This document shows, piece after piece, positions 45,454 through 57,414 of a stretch of DNA of 64,000 bases. Under the pieces are notes generated by a model, which worked only from the letters and a program-made list of their open reading frames with translations, did not search any database and had not been told where the DNA came from. Made by a program: the position numbers and the translations under genes. Source of the DNA: Wurfbainia villosa (lineage: Eukaryota > Streptophyta > Magnoliopsida > Zingiberales > Zingiberaceae). The first letter of the stretch is position 1. Each line of letters opens with the position of its first letter. The stretch spans positions 38,094,113-38,158,112 of the forward strand of contig CM045987.1 in assembly GCA_025175895.1 (NCBI GenBank), read 5' to 3'.

Positions 45454-47285
45454 TGTAGGGAAATCTCGTATGCCAAATGGCATATGCGCAACGGAAAATA
45501 GGATCCCTTCCAAGTGATCCATGCGAAAGCAAACTCGTATAAAATAAATTTCTCTAAACCAAACCTATCTTATAGGAGAGGATTACCTTTGTTGCGTGCC
45601 CTTGTTAATCCCGCTTTTCCTTTCGGTTTGTTGGATCTTTAGCACGTTCAAGTGTCCGTGCCTCTATACGTATCCACACGAGCACGCTCTTGTCTCACAA
45701 AAGGAAAACTAGAAGAGCTCTCCTTTACTTCTTGCTAGAGAAGTCCCTAAAGGAGAGGAAGAGAGGGAAAAGGAGAAAGGAAGAAGAAGACTCCTCTTCT
45801 TGCTAGCCTACACTCACAAACCCACACAACCAAAGCTTCCACCAAGCTCTCTCACAACCACAACACCAAAAAAAAACTCACTCTATGGCCGGCCACTCCA
45901 TGGAGCCTTTTATAGGGTTGGAAAAACCCTTCCACCTCCTTCACATTCAATGCAATCCATTGCATTGAGACACACTCAAAAAGGATTTGGCTTCCTTGTT
46001 TGGCCGGCCACTTAAGGAGACAAAACCATTTTGTTTCCTTCCACCTTAACTAGCTTAGGTGGATGCTTAGGTGGCATACTTATGTGGCATGCTTATGTGG
46101 CATTCTTATGTGGCATTCATGCATGTTGAATTAATCTTATTAATTCAATTAAGCTTATGTTATCATATTGAATTAATCTTATTAAATCAATAAGGTAACA
46201 TATTGAATTAATCTCATTAAATCAATTAGCTAAAATTCTCATTAAGCTTAAAGTCCAAAAACCATTTTGTACTTAAGCTTATTCCCATATTATTCTAGTC
46301 AAACTAGAATACTCTAATTCCTCTAATTATCATGCTCTTTGTGTGTGGCCCTATAGGCTCTCATAACGTTGGCAGTGGACCTAAACTCTTTTAGATACAC
46401 AAGCAATGAGCGGCATCTAGCAATACATCATTGCTACCCAAGTTACGAGATAAGTCAAGATCCGACTAACCTTTCCGTGACTATAATATATGACCGTGTC
46501 CTTCTATCCTTGATATCAGATTGATCAATGAGGCATAGACCGTGTCATCCTCGATCAATCTATGTGTTTCTTGATCCCTGAGTAAACTAACTAAAACAAA
46601 TGAGCTCAATATCTCATATTGACTCATTCGAGCATGGCCATGCGTTTTAGTAGTTCTACTCAATCAAGGGGCCCACCGATATCACTCCCGTCATATGGAA
46701 GGGATAGATCCCATCTACATCACTCACATCCCTTCGCATAATTTGTTACATACCCAGTAATCGCCTTTATGGTCCACCCTGTTACGGGTGACGTTTGACG
46801 ATACCAAAGTACATAACTCCTTATGTAGGGAACCATAGTGACTTCAGGTCTAAGGACTATTCATACCAATAGTCACATGAGAAAGTTTATGACACTCATA
46901 TAACGATCCATGAAACTTTCTCATGGCGTCGATTCAAAGATATATTCTCCAATATATACCCATGTGTCAACTTGATATCATATATCCATGACTTGTGAGA
47001 TCAAGTCATCAATTGACCTACATGCTAGTCTTTATGTATTAATATTGCCCTTGCATATTAATACTCGACTAGGAACATTTAGGAAAGTGTTCTCTCTGAC
47101 CTCTCATAATCAATTTCGCCAATTGATGTGTAGAGATAAGAACCTACTTTTCTAGGGCATTATTATATTTAAATTAGCACAAGCAAGATGTAAATATAAT
47201 AACCAATCCTTTGCCTTTATAGAATATGATACAAAATGTTCCCTATTCAACCATCACATGATTGGTTCTAGGGCTTTAACTAACA
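45454..47285 (-). repeat. ANG-3 3' LTR
   Basis: TGTAGGGAAATC to TTTAACTAACA. The TATA (CCCTATAAAAGG on minus) is at 45906-45917. From about 46925 to 47180 it departs from the other LTR at CAG/CTG sites only. Confidence 0.93.
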
Positions 47286-47328
47286 ATCTCCCACTAGCAC
47301 TAGTACCAATCACTATGATATCTAATAC

Positions 47329-50300
47329 CTAGTGACCTAGTGTGACCATCATGCTTCCTCCGTACAAAGCCTTGGTCAATGGATCTGCGATGTTAGCTTC
47401 TGTCGGTACTCTGCATATCCTCACATCTCCTCTATCGATGATCTCTCGAATGAGATGGAAGCGCCGCAGTATGTGTTTGGTCCGCCGATGTGATCGAGGT
47501 TCCTTAGCTCGCATAATAGCCCCATTGTTGTCACAATAGAGGTCTATTGGATGCAATGCTAGGAACTACCCCAAGTTCACTAGATGAACTTGCGGAGCCA
47601 AACGACCTCCTTTTGCTTGCATCGATGTCGCAATATACTCGCTTGTAGAATCAAGAATCGTGTCTGCTTGAACTCTTCCACTCACGGCTCCACCATTCGT
47701 GCAAAACACGACCCTCGATTGCGATCTATAGTCATCCTTGTCTGTTTGGAAGCTTGCATCACTGTAACCCTTTACAGTTAGCTCCTCATTGCCTCCAAAT
47801 ATCAGGAAATATTCTTTCGTTCTTCGTAAGTAGTTAAGAATATTTTTGACTTCTATCCAGTGACTTTCACCGGATCCGATCGGTATCTACTCGTCCATGC
47901 TCAAAGCATACGAGGCGTCAGACAGTACATAAAGCATGGCGTACATGATAGACCCTATAGCTGATGCATAAGGGATCTTATCCATGCGATCTCTCTCCTC
48001 CTTAGAAGAGGGACATTGAGTCTTCGAAAGACTCACACCATGTGATAAAGGCAGAAACCCTTTCTTAGAATTTTGCATAGCAAAACGATCTAGCACTTTA
48101 TCAATGTATGTACTCTGACTTAGGCCAAGTAATCTTCTAGATCTATCTCTATAGATCTTGATGCCTAGAATATAGGCAGCGTCACCTAAGTCCTTCATCG
48201 AGAAACAATTCCCTAACCACATCTTCACAGACTGGAGTGAGGGAATATCATTTCCGATGAGAAGTATGTCATCTACATACAAGACAAGAAATACAACTGT
48301 GCTCCCACTATTTCTCTTGTAGACACAAGGCTCATCTTCATTCTTGATGAAACCAAACTCTTTGATTGCATCATCGAATCGAAGATTCGACTTGAGAGGC
48401 TTGCTTTAGTCCATAAATGGACCTTTGCAGTTTGCATACCTTTCCAGGATGCTTTGGATCTTCAAAACCCTCAGGTTGTGTCATGTACACATCCTCGAGT
48501 AGCTTTCCATTCAGAAAAGCGGTTTTGACATCCATCTGCCAGATCTCATAATCATGGTAGGCTGCAATAGCAAGTATGATCCGAATGGATTTAAGCATCG
48601 CAACTGGTGAAAAGGTTTCTTCATAGTCAATACCATGAATTTGTTTGAATCCTTTAGCCACCAATCTACCTTTATAGGTATGCTTATTACCATCCATGTC
48701 AGTCTTTACTTTAAAGACCCACTTACACCCAATGGGTTTTATCCCTTCAGGTGGATCAACCAAAGTCCATACTTGGTTAGTGTACATGGATTCCATTTCG
48801 GATCTCATGGCCTCTAGCCATTTCTCGGAATCTGGGCTCATCATAGCTTCTTGATAGGATGTAGGCTCGTCAAGATCGACAAGCAATACTTCACCGTTGT
48901 CAGTCAAGAGAAAAGAATATCTCTCGGGTTGACGACGGATCCTATTAGATCTACGAAGAGGTTGGTCTACTTGAACAGGTGTTTGCTCCACAACTCTTTG
49001 GGCAACAAATTCCTCATCCACAACACTTTGTGGTGTCTGTTCATTTTCCATCGAAGCCTTAGTGTTATCATCATCTTGAACTTCTTCAAGATGAATTTTA
49101 CTCCCACTAGTATTTCTAGAAATAAATTCTCTTTCTAGAAAGACAGCATTTCTGGCAACAAACACCTTGCCAAGTGTGGGATTGTAAAAGTAATATCCCT
49201 TAGTTTCCTTGGGATATCCTACAAAATAACACTTATCTGATTTGGGTCCTAGTTTATCTGAGCCTTGACGTCTAACGTAAGCTTCACAACCCCAAATCTT
49301 TATAAAAGACATTTTGGGACTCTTCCCGGTCCATATCGTGTATGGTGTCTTTTCTACGGCTTTTGATGGAACGCGATTAAGTGTGAAAGCGGCTGTCTCT
49401 AGAGCTAAACCCCAAAAGGAAGTAGGTAGATCAGTCTGGCTCATCATTGATCGTACCATATCTAATAGAGTACGATTTCTCCTCTCAGATACACCATTCC
49501 ATTGTGGTGTTCCAGGTGGAGTGAGTTGGGATATTATCCCACACTCAGCCAGGTGATCACGAAACTCTTGACTAAGGTATTCACCACCTCGATCTGATCG
49601 AAGTAGCTTAATACGCTTACCAAGTTGGTTTTGTACTTCATTCTTGAATTCTTTGAACTTTTCAAAGGATTCTGACTTATGTCTCATCAAATATAAGTAG
49701 CCAAATCTACTCATATCATCGCTGAAAGTAATAAAGTACTTATAGCCTCCTTCGCCGACATTGAAAGGGCCACATACATCGGTATGTATGAGGCCTAACA
49801 CATCCGGCGCTCTCACGCCATGTCCCCTACATGGAGTTCTAGTCCTCTGTCCGACAAGACAAGACTCGCATACCTCAGATGATTCAACATCAAATGAGTC
49901 CAATCATCCATCTTTATGGAGTTGGGATATGCGTTTTCATTTATGGCGATGCAAGCCGAGATATGTCAGTTCAAATCATTAGATTTGAATCATTTTTTAT
50001 TTACGTTATAAATTGGGTTATCTAAATCTAGAACATAGAGACCATTCATAAGTGGTGCATTACAATAGAACATTTCATTTAAATAAATGGAACAACATTT
50101 GTCCTGTATTATAAAAGAAAAGTTTTTCTTGTCTAAACAAGATACAGACATTATGTTCTTGGTTAATGCAGGTACATAGAAGCACTCCTCTAGTTCTAAG
50201 ATAAGCCTGGGCAAAGACAAAGAATATGTTCCTACAAATACAAAGAAGAACTTTGCGCCATTGCCTACTCGTGAGGTCCACTTCACCCTTTGCCATTATT

Positions 50301-51209
50301 CTACTATTTCTACCCTGCACATTAGTACAAATGTGAGATGCACATCCGATCTAATACCCATGTAGAAGAAATAGATAGATTAACTTCTATAACGTGTATA
50401 CCGAGGCGTAAGTCCCACTTCTCTTGTTCTTTACTTCCTCAAGGTAGACTTTGCGGTTCCGCTTCGATGTCGATCTCACCGCAATGGAAGCGGTCCCCTT
50501 CCTTAGGTACTTTACCTTTACCCTTTGAAGTGGATGAATTGGCCTTGCCTTTGGCTTGGGTCTTACCCTTGCCTACCTTTGTCCTTCTTGACCATTAGTA
50601 CATTACTAACTTTCTTCTTGAGATTTGGTTCAGCAGTTCTCAACATGCTGAGAATCTTAGGCAAAGGTTTATCAATTTCATTCATGTTATAATTCATGAC
50701 GAATTGATTGTATGCTTCCGCGATTGCGGATAACATCGTTGCCAATTCTTGGCTCGTGGAAAACCTAGTCTTTCAAGGTTCTCAACGCACCCAATCATTT
50801 TGAGTACGTGAGTTCCTACAGTGTTCCTTCTTGCATCTTGCATGCAAAAAGAGCCTTAGACACTTCAAAACGCTCGTGCCTAGCTTGTCCTTGATATAGT
50901 TGTTTCAAATGCTCAACCATATCATAGGCATCCATGTTCTCATGTTGCTTCTGAAGCTCAGAGTTCATGGTGGCAAGCATAAGGCATGACACATCTAATG
51001 CGGCATCTTGATGCTTCTTATAAGCATCCTTTCAAAGACGAGTGGTCGAGGGGCGGTATTTCAGGGGTAGCCGCTCTAGGACATATAGTTTGCTTCTTGC
51101 TTGAGGATAATCCTCAAGTTCCTATACTACCAAGAAAGTTTGCTCCATTGAGCTTGTCCTTCTCAAGGACAGATCGCAAGTTGAGGGGGTGTGTCGTGTT
51201 AGATGACAT
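47329..51209 (-). pseudogene. ANG-3 gag-pol polyprotein, frame-broken
   Basis: The gag ATG is at 51207-51209. Gag and protease (51209 to about 50290) are cut by many 1-5 bp indels. The main open stretch is 49903-48371 (510 codons). It includes the integrase triad D42, D104, E140 (D-35-E), followed by RT up to the LKQAS block, where CAGCTT in ANG-1 reads GACTT here and the frame shifts. 48282-47887 holds an intact YVDD. RNase H is visible at 47556-47329 (LYCDNNGAI, ADPLTKAL). Most lesions relative to ANG-1 are at CAG/CTG trinucleotides, so the breakage may be partly or wholly artefactual. Confidence 0.92.
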
Positions 51210-52373
51210 GGTGATCTACAACATTAAAATGCAAAGTTAAGTATCATACCTAAATCATTTAATTAGGCCTTTAATTAAATGAGGCTCTACTAAATTCTCA
51301 TAGCTACTATTTAGCTATAAATTTATATGGGATAAAGATCCACATCATAATTGCCTTGAGTTAGCTTTGGCTAATCGCCCAAGACGTAGTATAATTAGGT
51401 AGGCAATCTTTTGCCAATTACATCTGATGTAACTCTTTAATAGCTTTGGTTAAGTTTTAGATTAGTTTAGTGTTTATTCCTAAACCAGCTTCCAGGCTGT
51501 GGCGAGGCACAGGGGCCTTCTTGGATATCGGAGCAACGACCACTTCTAAGACAAAGTTGATGTTCGGAAATCACACAAAACTAATGTTAACACTTATGTT
51601 CAAAGCTAATATATGCCTCTACTTTCTTAACCAATTAAGAAAACACTTAATTAAGTCTTAACCAAGTGATAGCGGGGACATCACGATTGTCCACTCGCAC
51701 CCCTCCAAGATAAAATGCATTGCTTTGCTTTGGCAAACCCAATAACAAATGATCGAGGAAGTAGTGAGTACCAACTTTGGTAGGCATATAGTTTAGACTT
51801 ATTAAGAAATAAACATGTATCATATACATATTAGCATACATCACATATAAGCTAAACTAATCATGCATCACATACAAGCTAAACTAACATGCATCACATA
51901 CATATTAAACTAACGTGTCATGGTTATGGCCCTTATTCTACAATCTTCTCAAGCCAATGAAAAGATTGATTGGTCAACCTAGGGATAGCATCTTCTCCTA
52001 AGTGCTTCCTTTTGGTTGTCTTGTGTGTTGACTTCCTCCTTGTAACCTCATCTTCCAATGGACCCTCCATCCTTGTTTTGTACATTACAAAGGAGAAATA
52101 CTGAGTTACATTCGAGTCTAAAACTAATTTTACAACAAGAATATTAGGAGAAAGGCACGACACGCAGCCGTATTAAGAATTACAACACACAATCACAAAC
52201 TTTTGGGACTAGGCCATAACCATGCACCATGTCATTTTAACTTTTAAAAGACATTGGATATTTTATTATGTTTGAAAATTTGCTAATGCAATTATCAACT
52301 CATAATAAAATTTATCCTACTTCTATATCACATATAAAATAGAGAAAACCTATTTTTATACGATCTTCGCATA
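51210..52373 (-). other. ANG-3 untranslated leader
   Basis: Collinear with the ANG-1 leader (11620-12792) apart from short indels. It keeps the TTAGC-TTTG-GCTAA block near 51360 and the CATGCATCACATACA array at 51830-51915. The ACTCGA hairpin has lost one base at 52099-52117. Confidence 0.75.
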
Positions 52374-52388
52374 AGTGGCTCGATACCA
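52374..52388 (-). promoter_or_regulatory. ANG-3 primer-binding site, altered
   Basis: The plus strand reads AGTGGCTCGATACCA, where ANG-2 has GTGGCTCTGATACCAC. One base of a CTG is missing, and the single base between PBS and LTR is missing too. Confidence 0.8.
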
Positions 52389-54226
52389 TGTAGGGAAATC
52401 TCGTATGCCAAAATGGCATATGCGCAACGGAAAATAGGATCCCTTCCAAGTGATCCATGCGAAAGCAAACTCGTATAAAATAAATTTCTCTAAACCAAAC
52501 CTATCTTATAGGAGAGGATTACCTTTGTTGCGTGCCCTTGTTAATCCCGCTTTTCCTTTCGGTTTGTTGGATCTTTAGCACGTTCAAGTGTCCGTGCCCC
52601 TATACGTATCCACACGAGCACGCTCTTGTCTCACAAAAGGAAAACTAGAAGAGCTCTCCTTTACTTCTTGCTAGAGAAGTCCCTAAAGGAGAGGAAGAGA
52701 GGGAAAAGGAGAAAGGAAGAAGAAGACTCCTCTTCTTGCTAGCCTACACTCACAAACCCACACAACCAAAGCTTCCACCAAGCTCTCTCACAACCACAAC
52801 ACCAAAAAAAAACTCACTCTATGGCCGGCCACTCCATGGAGCCTTTTATAGGGTTGGAAAAACCCTTCCACCTCCTTCACATTCAATGCAATCCATTGCA
52901 TTGAGACACACTCAAAAAGGATTTGGCTTCCTTGTTTGGCCACTTAAGGAGACAAAACCATTTTGTTTCCTTCCACCTTAACTAGCTTAGGTGGATGCTT
53001 AGGTGGCATGCTTATGTGGCATGCTTATGTGGCATTCTTATGTGGCATTCATGCATGTTGAATTAATCTTATTAATTCAATTAAGCTTATGTTATCATAT
53101 TGAATTAATCTTATTAAATCAATAAGGTAACATATTGAATTAATCTCATTAAATCAATTAGCTAAAATTCTAATTAAGCTTAAAGTCCAAAAACCATTTT
53201 GTACTTAAGCTTATTCCCATATTATTCTAGTCAAACTAGAATACTCTAATTCCTCTAATTATCATGCTCTTTATGTGTGACCCTATAGGCTCTCATAACG
53301 TTGGCAGTGGACCTAAACTCTTTTAGATACACAAGCAATGAGCGGCATCTAGCAATACATCATTGCTACCCAAGTTATGAGATAAGTCAAGATCCGACTA
53401 ACCTTTCCGTGACTACTATAATATATGACCGTGTCCTTCTATCCTTGATATCAGATTGATCAATGAGGCATAGACCGTGTCATCCTCGATCAATCTATGT
53501 GTTTCTTGATCCCTGAGTAAACTAACTCAAACAAATGAGCTCAATATCTCATATTGACTCATTCGAGCATGGCCATGCGTTTTAGTAGTTCTACTCAATC
53601 AAGGGGCCCACCGATATCACTCCCGTCATATGGAAGGGATAGATCCCATCTACATCACTCACATCCCTCCGCATAATTTGTTACATACCCAGTAATCGCC
53701 TTTATGGTCCACCTTGTTACGGGTGACGTTTGACGATACCAAAGTACATAACTCCTTATGTAGGGAACCATAGTGACTTCAGGTCTAAGGACTATTCATA
53801 CCAATAGTCACATGAGAAAGTTTATGACACTCATATAACGATCCATGAAACTTTCTCATGGCGGGTCAGTTCAGTATATATTCTCCAATATATACCCATG
53901 TGTCAACTTGATATCATATATCCATGACTTGTGAGATCAAGTCATCAATTGACCTACATGCTAGTCTTTATGTATTAATATTGCCCTTGCATATTAATAC
54001 TCGACTAGGAACATTTAGGAAAGTGTTCTCTACAGCCTCTCATAATCAATTCTGCCAATTGATGTGCTGTAGATAAGAACCTACTTTTCTAGGGCATTAT
54101 TATATTTAAATTAGCTGGCACAAGCAAGATGTAAATATAATAACCAATCCTTTGCCTTTATAGAATATGATACAAAATGTTCCCTATTCAACCATCACAT
54201 GATTGGTTCTAGGGCTTTAACTAACA
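52389..54226 (-). repeat. ANG-3 5' LTR
   Basis: 1838 bp. TATA on minus at 52842-52853. It is clean at the sites that are scrambled in the 3' LTR and keeps GGGTCAGTTCAGTATA near 53864. A 4-bp GGCC loss occurs near 52940. Confidence 0.93.
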
Positions 54227-54596
54227 CAAACCTCTAGATAGCCAAGCCCTATAGATGGATCCACTAACCAGAAGCCCAACAAGATTTTATTATTAAATGA
54301 ATATGGGAAATTATAGTTAGGCGTAAGGGAGACTAAGGGACTCTTCAAATGAATAAATAGGGGGGTAATGAAGAGACATGAGTTATCAAGTTGATTTTCT
54401 CTCCTCTCATCCTCTTTCTCACCGAGATCCACTTCTCCTCCCCCTTCTCATCCCTTGTCCAAAAGCCATCCAAGCAAGAAGAAAGGCTAGGTTGCTTCCC
54501 TTAGGTCATCTTCCAACCAAAAAGCAAAGCGAAGGATGTAAGTATCCCCTCACCTGCATACAAGTAGCTTTCCGATTGAAGTTTTGTATCAAACCC

Positions 54597-55170
54597 CCCA
54601 TGAACCATTCGGCCAACCCTTGCTTTTGATGTTTCAATGAAGTTCTATACCCTATTTTATATGCATATGATGATGTTAGGATGTTAAGTGGATTAGGTTA
54701 AAAGTTCAACCCCAAAAGCCTCCATGAACCATTCGGCCAACCTTTGATTTTTATGTTTCAATGAAGTTCTATACCCTATTTTGTATGCATATGATGATGT
54801 TAGGATGTTAAATGGATTAGGTTAAAAGTTCAACCCCAAAAGCCTCCATGAACCATTCGGCCAACCTTTGATTTTGATGTTTCAATGAAGTTCTATACCC
54901 TATTTTATATGCATATGATGATGTTAGGATGTTAAATGGATTAGGTTAAAAGTTCAACCCCAAAATCCTCCATGAACCATTCGGCCAACCTTTGATTTTG
55001 ATGTTTCAATGAAGTTCTATACCCTATTTTATATGCATATGATGATGTTAGGATGTTAAATGGATTAGGTTAAAAGTTTAACCCTAAAAGCCCCCATGAA
55101 CCATTCGGCCAAACATTGTTTTTGAGGTTTCAATGAAGTTCTATACCATATTTTGTATGTATATGATGAT
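54597..55170 (+). repeat. 124-bp tandem repeat in the TEK-1 5' LTR
   Basis: Exact 124-bp spacing: units start at 54597, 54721, 54845, 54969 and 55093 (last partial). Each contains CATGAACCATTCGGCCAACC and ATGATGATGTTAGGATGTTA. The 3' LTR has the same number of units (60510-61084), so the array had this size when TEK-1 inserted. Confidence 0.95.
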
Positions 55171-55175
55171 GTTAA

Positions 55176-55375
55176 GATGCTAGATGAAGATAACATGCTC
55201 TAGGTTAGGTTAACATGTGTTTTATGTTTAGGTGAATTCATGTTGACTTGTGATATTAAATGATGCTAGATGAAGATAACATGCTCTAGGTTAGGTTAAC
55301 ATGTGTTTTATGCTTAGATGAATTCATGTTAACTTGTAATATTAAATGATGCTAGATGAAGATAACATGCCCTAG
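55176..55375 (+). repeat. 86-bp tandem repeat in the TEK-1 5' LTR
   Basis: Units beginning GATGCTAGATGAAGATAACA start at 55176, 55262 and 55348 (partial). The same array is at about 61090-61290 in the 3' LTR. Confidence 0.93.
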
Positions 55376-55439
55376 GTTAGTGTTTACTTCCTCTTGATGT
55401 TTATACCTTATGCCATGCCCTATATGTGTGTGAAATTAA

Positions 55440-55730
55440 GATATGTTAGGAAATGAATATGATATGATTATGAAATGAAAAATGATATGTTTATGAATTG
55501 AAATATGATATGTTCATGAAGTGAAACATGATATGTTATGAAATGAAGTATGATGTGATTATGAAATGAAATATGATATGTCATGAAGTGAATTATGATA
55601 TGTTATGAAATGAAGTATGATGTGTTTATGAAATGAAATATGATATGTCATGAAGTGAAATATGATATGTTATGAAATGAAGTATGATATGTTTGTGAAA
55701 TGAAATAAGATATGTTATGATAAAAAAAAA
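55440..55730 (+). repeat. AT-rich short repeats (ATGATATGTTATGAAATGAA type)
   Basis: Degenerate 14-30 bp units of GAAATGAAGTATGATATG and GAAGTGAAATATGATATG in higher-order order. It is repeated at about 61350-61635 in the 3' LTR. Confidence 0.9.
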
Positions 55731-55779
55731 GCATATAAGTATTTTACCTTCTGCATGGCTTGTACCAGGACCCTAACAA

Positions 55780-56010
55780 GGTCCAAAGGGATGGGCTCCT
55801 AAGATGCCCTAGGCCGATGGACTAAGATCGGGCCTAGGATGGGCTTCTATGTATGATTGCCCCTAGGTCGACGGACTAAGATCGAGCCTAGTACGGGATG
55901 GGCTCCAAGATGCCCTAGGTCGATGGACTAAGATCGGGCCTGGGATGGGCTTCTACGCTATGACGATGGCCCCTAGGTCGACGGACTAAGATCGGGCCTA
56001 GTAACCTAGT
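55780..56010 (+). repeat. GC-richer repeats with GGACTAAGATCGGGCCTAG
   Basis: Four units around 55812, 55870, 55925 and 55978 share CCTAGGTCGAYGGACTAAG and ATCGGGCCTAG. They are matched in the 3' LTR at about 61690-61920. Confidence 0.9.
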
Positions 56011-56149
56011 AGGTTCGAGACTTGCTACCTCGGGTCTATTTAGGGATGCGCGCTATGATGATGATGATGTGGTACAATGTCGGGCCCAAATATGTTGAGA
56101 TTTATGTTTACGTACCTATAATATATGTTTTCAAAGAGCATCCTGCATA

Positions 56150-56590
56150 TGTTTACATGATATGATTGTTTTGTTCACATGTTATGATTGTTATGTTTAC
56201 ATGCTATGTTGCTATGTTACACATGTTGTATGTTATGTTTGATTATGTCATATATGTGCATGATATGTTGCTATGTTACATATGTTGTATGTTATGTTTG
56301 ATATGTCATATATATGTTGCTATGTTATATATGTTGCATGTCATATATATGTTGCTATGTTACACATGTTGTATGTTATGTTTGATTATGTCATATATGT
56401 GCATGATATGTTGTTATGTTACATATGTTGTATGTTATGTTTGATTATGTACATGATATGTTGCTATGTTATATATGTTACATGTTATGTTTGCTCATGT
56501 TACTTATGCTACATGTTATGTTTGCTTACGTCATATATGTTACATGTTATGTCGCTTATATGTTATGAAAGTTACATGTCATGCTTAATG
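56150..56590 (+). repeat. ATG/TAT-rich repeats (TATGTTGCTATGTTACATATG type)
   Basis: Many copies of ATGTTATGTTTGATTATGTC and TGATATGTTGCTATGTTA in higher-order blocks of about 60-130 bp. The 3' LTR array (62062-62470) is shorter by one block. The Cys/Tyr/Met-rich ORFs in it are by-products. Confidence 0.93.
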
Positions 56591-57000
56591 TCGATGTATG
56601 GTTTTTGTGAGTAGGACAGGATCTTACTAAGTCTATGTGCTTATAGTTTATTTTTCCCTTGTACTGTAAATAAGGGTAAGGGATGAATAAACTAAAGGGA
56701 GCAGCAGGAGGGGCCAAGTGTGTGTTGTAGTGGCATGGTGGAGGAGATCTGTTATGTCCTTATAAATGTTTCCTTATGATGATGATGTCTATGGACTTGA
56801 ACTAAGCACTAAGTACTTATGAAATAATGATGCATGCTCTATGTTAAGAAGAAGTATCTATAAATGACAATGCATGTTTATGTTCAAAAGAAAAAAAAAA
56901 TGTGTCTAAAATCTTCCGCCATAAGTAGTGCGATGTATGTATGTACGGTCGCATCACCCACCACCCCTCCGGACCCTAGGAAAGGGCGGGCGTGACAGGT

Positions 57001-57012
57001 TGGTATCAGAGC
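57001..57012 (+). promoter_or_regulatory. TEK-1 primer-binding site
   Basis: TGGTATCAGAGC lies three bases past the LTR end (GTGACA), matching the initiator Met-tRNA 3' end as is usual for chromoviruses. Confidence 0.92.
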
Positions 57013-57414
57013 AGATCTGCCTTTCCACTACACACACATCAAGCTCCAAATCCTGCCGCTCCAAGTAAGAATTTCTATGCCTACTTTATTTCTTTCATGT
57101 ATGATAACAAATGCCTCTAGCTTAAATATGCCTGAAAATATGTATGCCTGAAAATATGTAAGATAACCTTATGATAGCTCCTAGTTTAACCATGCATAGC
57201 TAAATGAACTAGCTTTTAGTTTAACCATGCATAGATAAATGAACGATAAACTTATACTAGCCTTACTCTAATATGTGAAGATAACCATGGCTGGGAGACG
57301 CAGTAATAGGGTCGATGAGATAGTAATATATGGAAGACGTAGTAATAGGGTCGATAAGATAGTAATATAGGGAAGATGTAGTAAAAGAGTCGATGAGACA
57401 GTAAGTCGCTCTCC
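57013..57414 (+). other. TEK-1 leader remnant
   Basis: About 400 bp between PBS and the first pol codons. It contains a near-repeat of TAGTTTAACCATGCATAGAT (near 57181 and 57216) and three copies of a GGAAGACGTAGTAATAGGGT-like unit at 57293-57400. Gag and protease should lie here but are absent; the deletion junction is probably near 57400. Confidence 0.6.

Larger units (their letters stand above)
45454..54226 (-). mobile_element. ANG-3: youngest Angela-like copia element
   Basis: 8773 bp with a perfect TSD CAAAC at 45449-45453 and 54227-54231. LTRs of 1832 and 1838 bp are near-identical over long stretches. It is closely related to ANG-1 (about the same LTR and pol). Nesting inside TEK-1, inside ANG-2, makes it the latest insertion in the right half. 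Confidence 0.95.
45320..56997 (+). repeat. TEK-1 5' LTR, split by ANG-3
   Basis: The pieces are 45320-45453 and 54232-56997, about 2900 bp. A TATA-like ATAAATAG is at 54353-54360. Downstream of it come four tiers of tandem repeats that fill most of the LTR, then a GC-richer end. Confidence 0.92.

Noticed and set aside
56166..56614. Open frames coding Cys/Tyr/Met-rich repetitive peptides (also 62078-62491)
   Set aside because: They are translations of the TATG-rich tandem array in the TEK-1 LTRs; the peptide repeats follow the DNA repeats and there is no homology or gene context.
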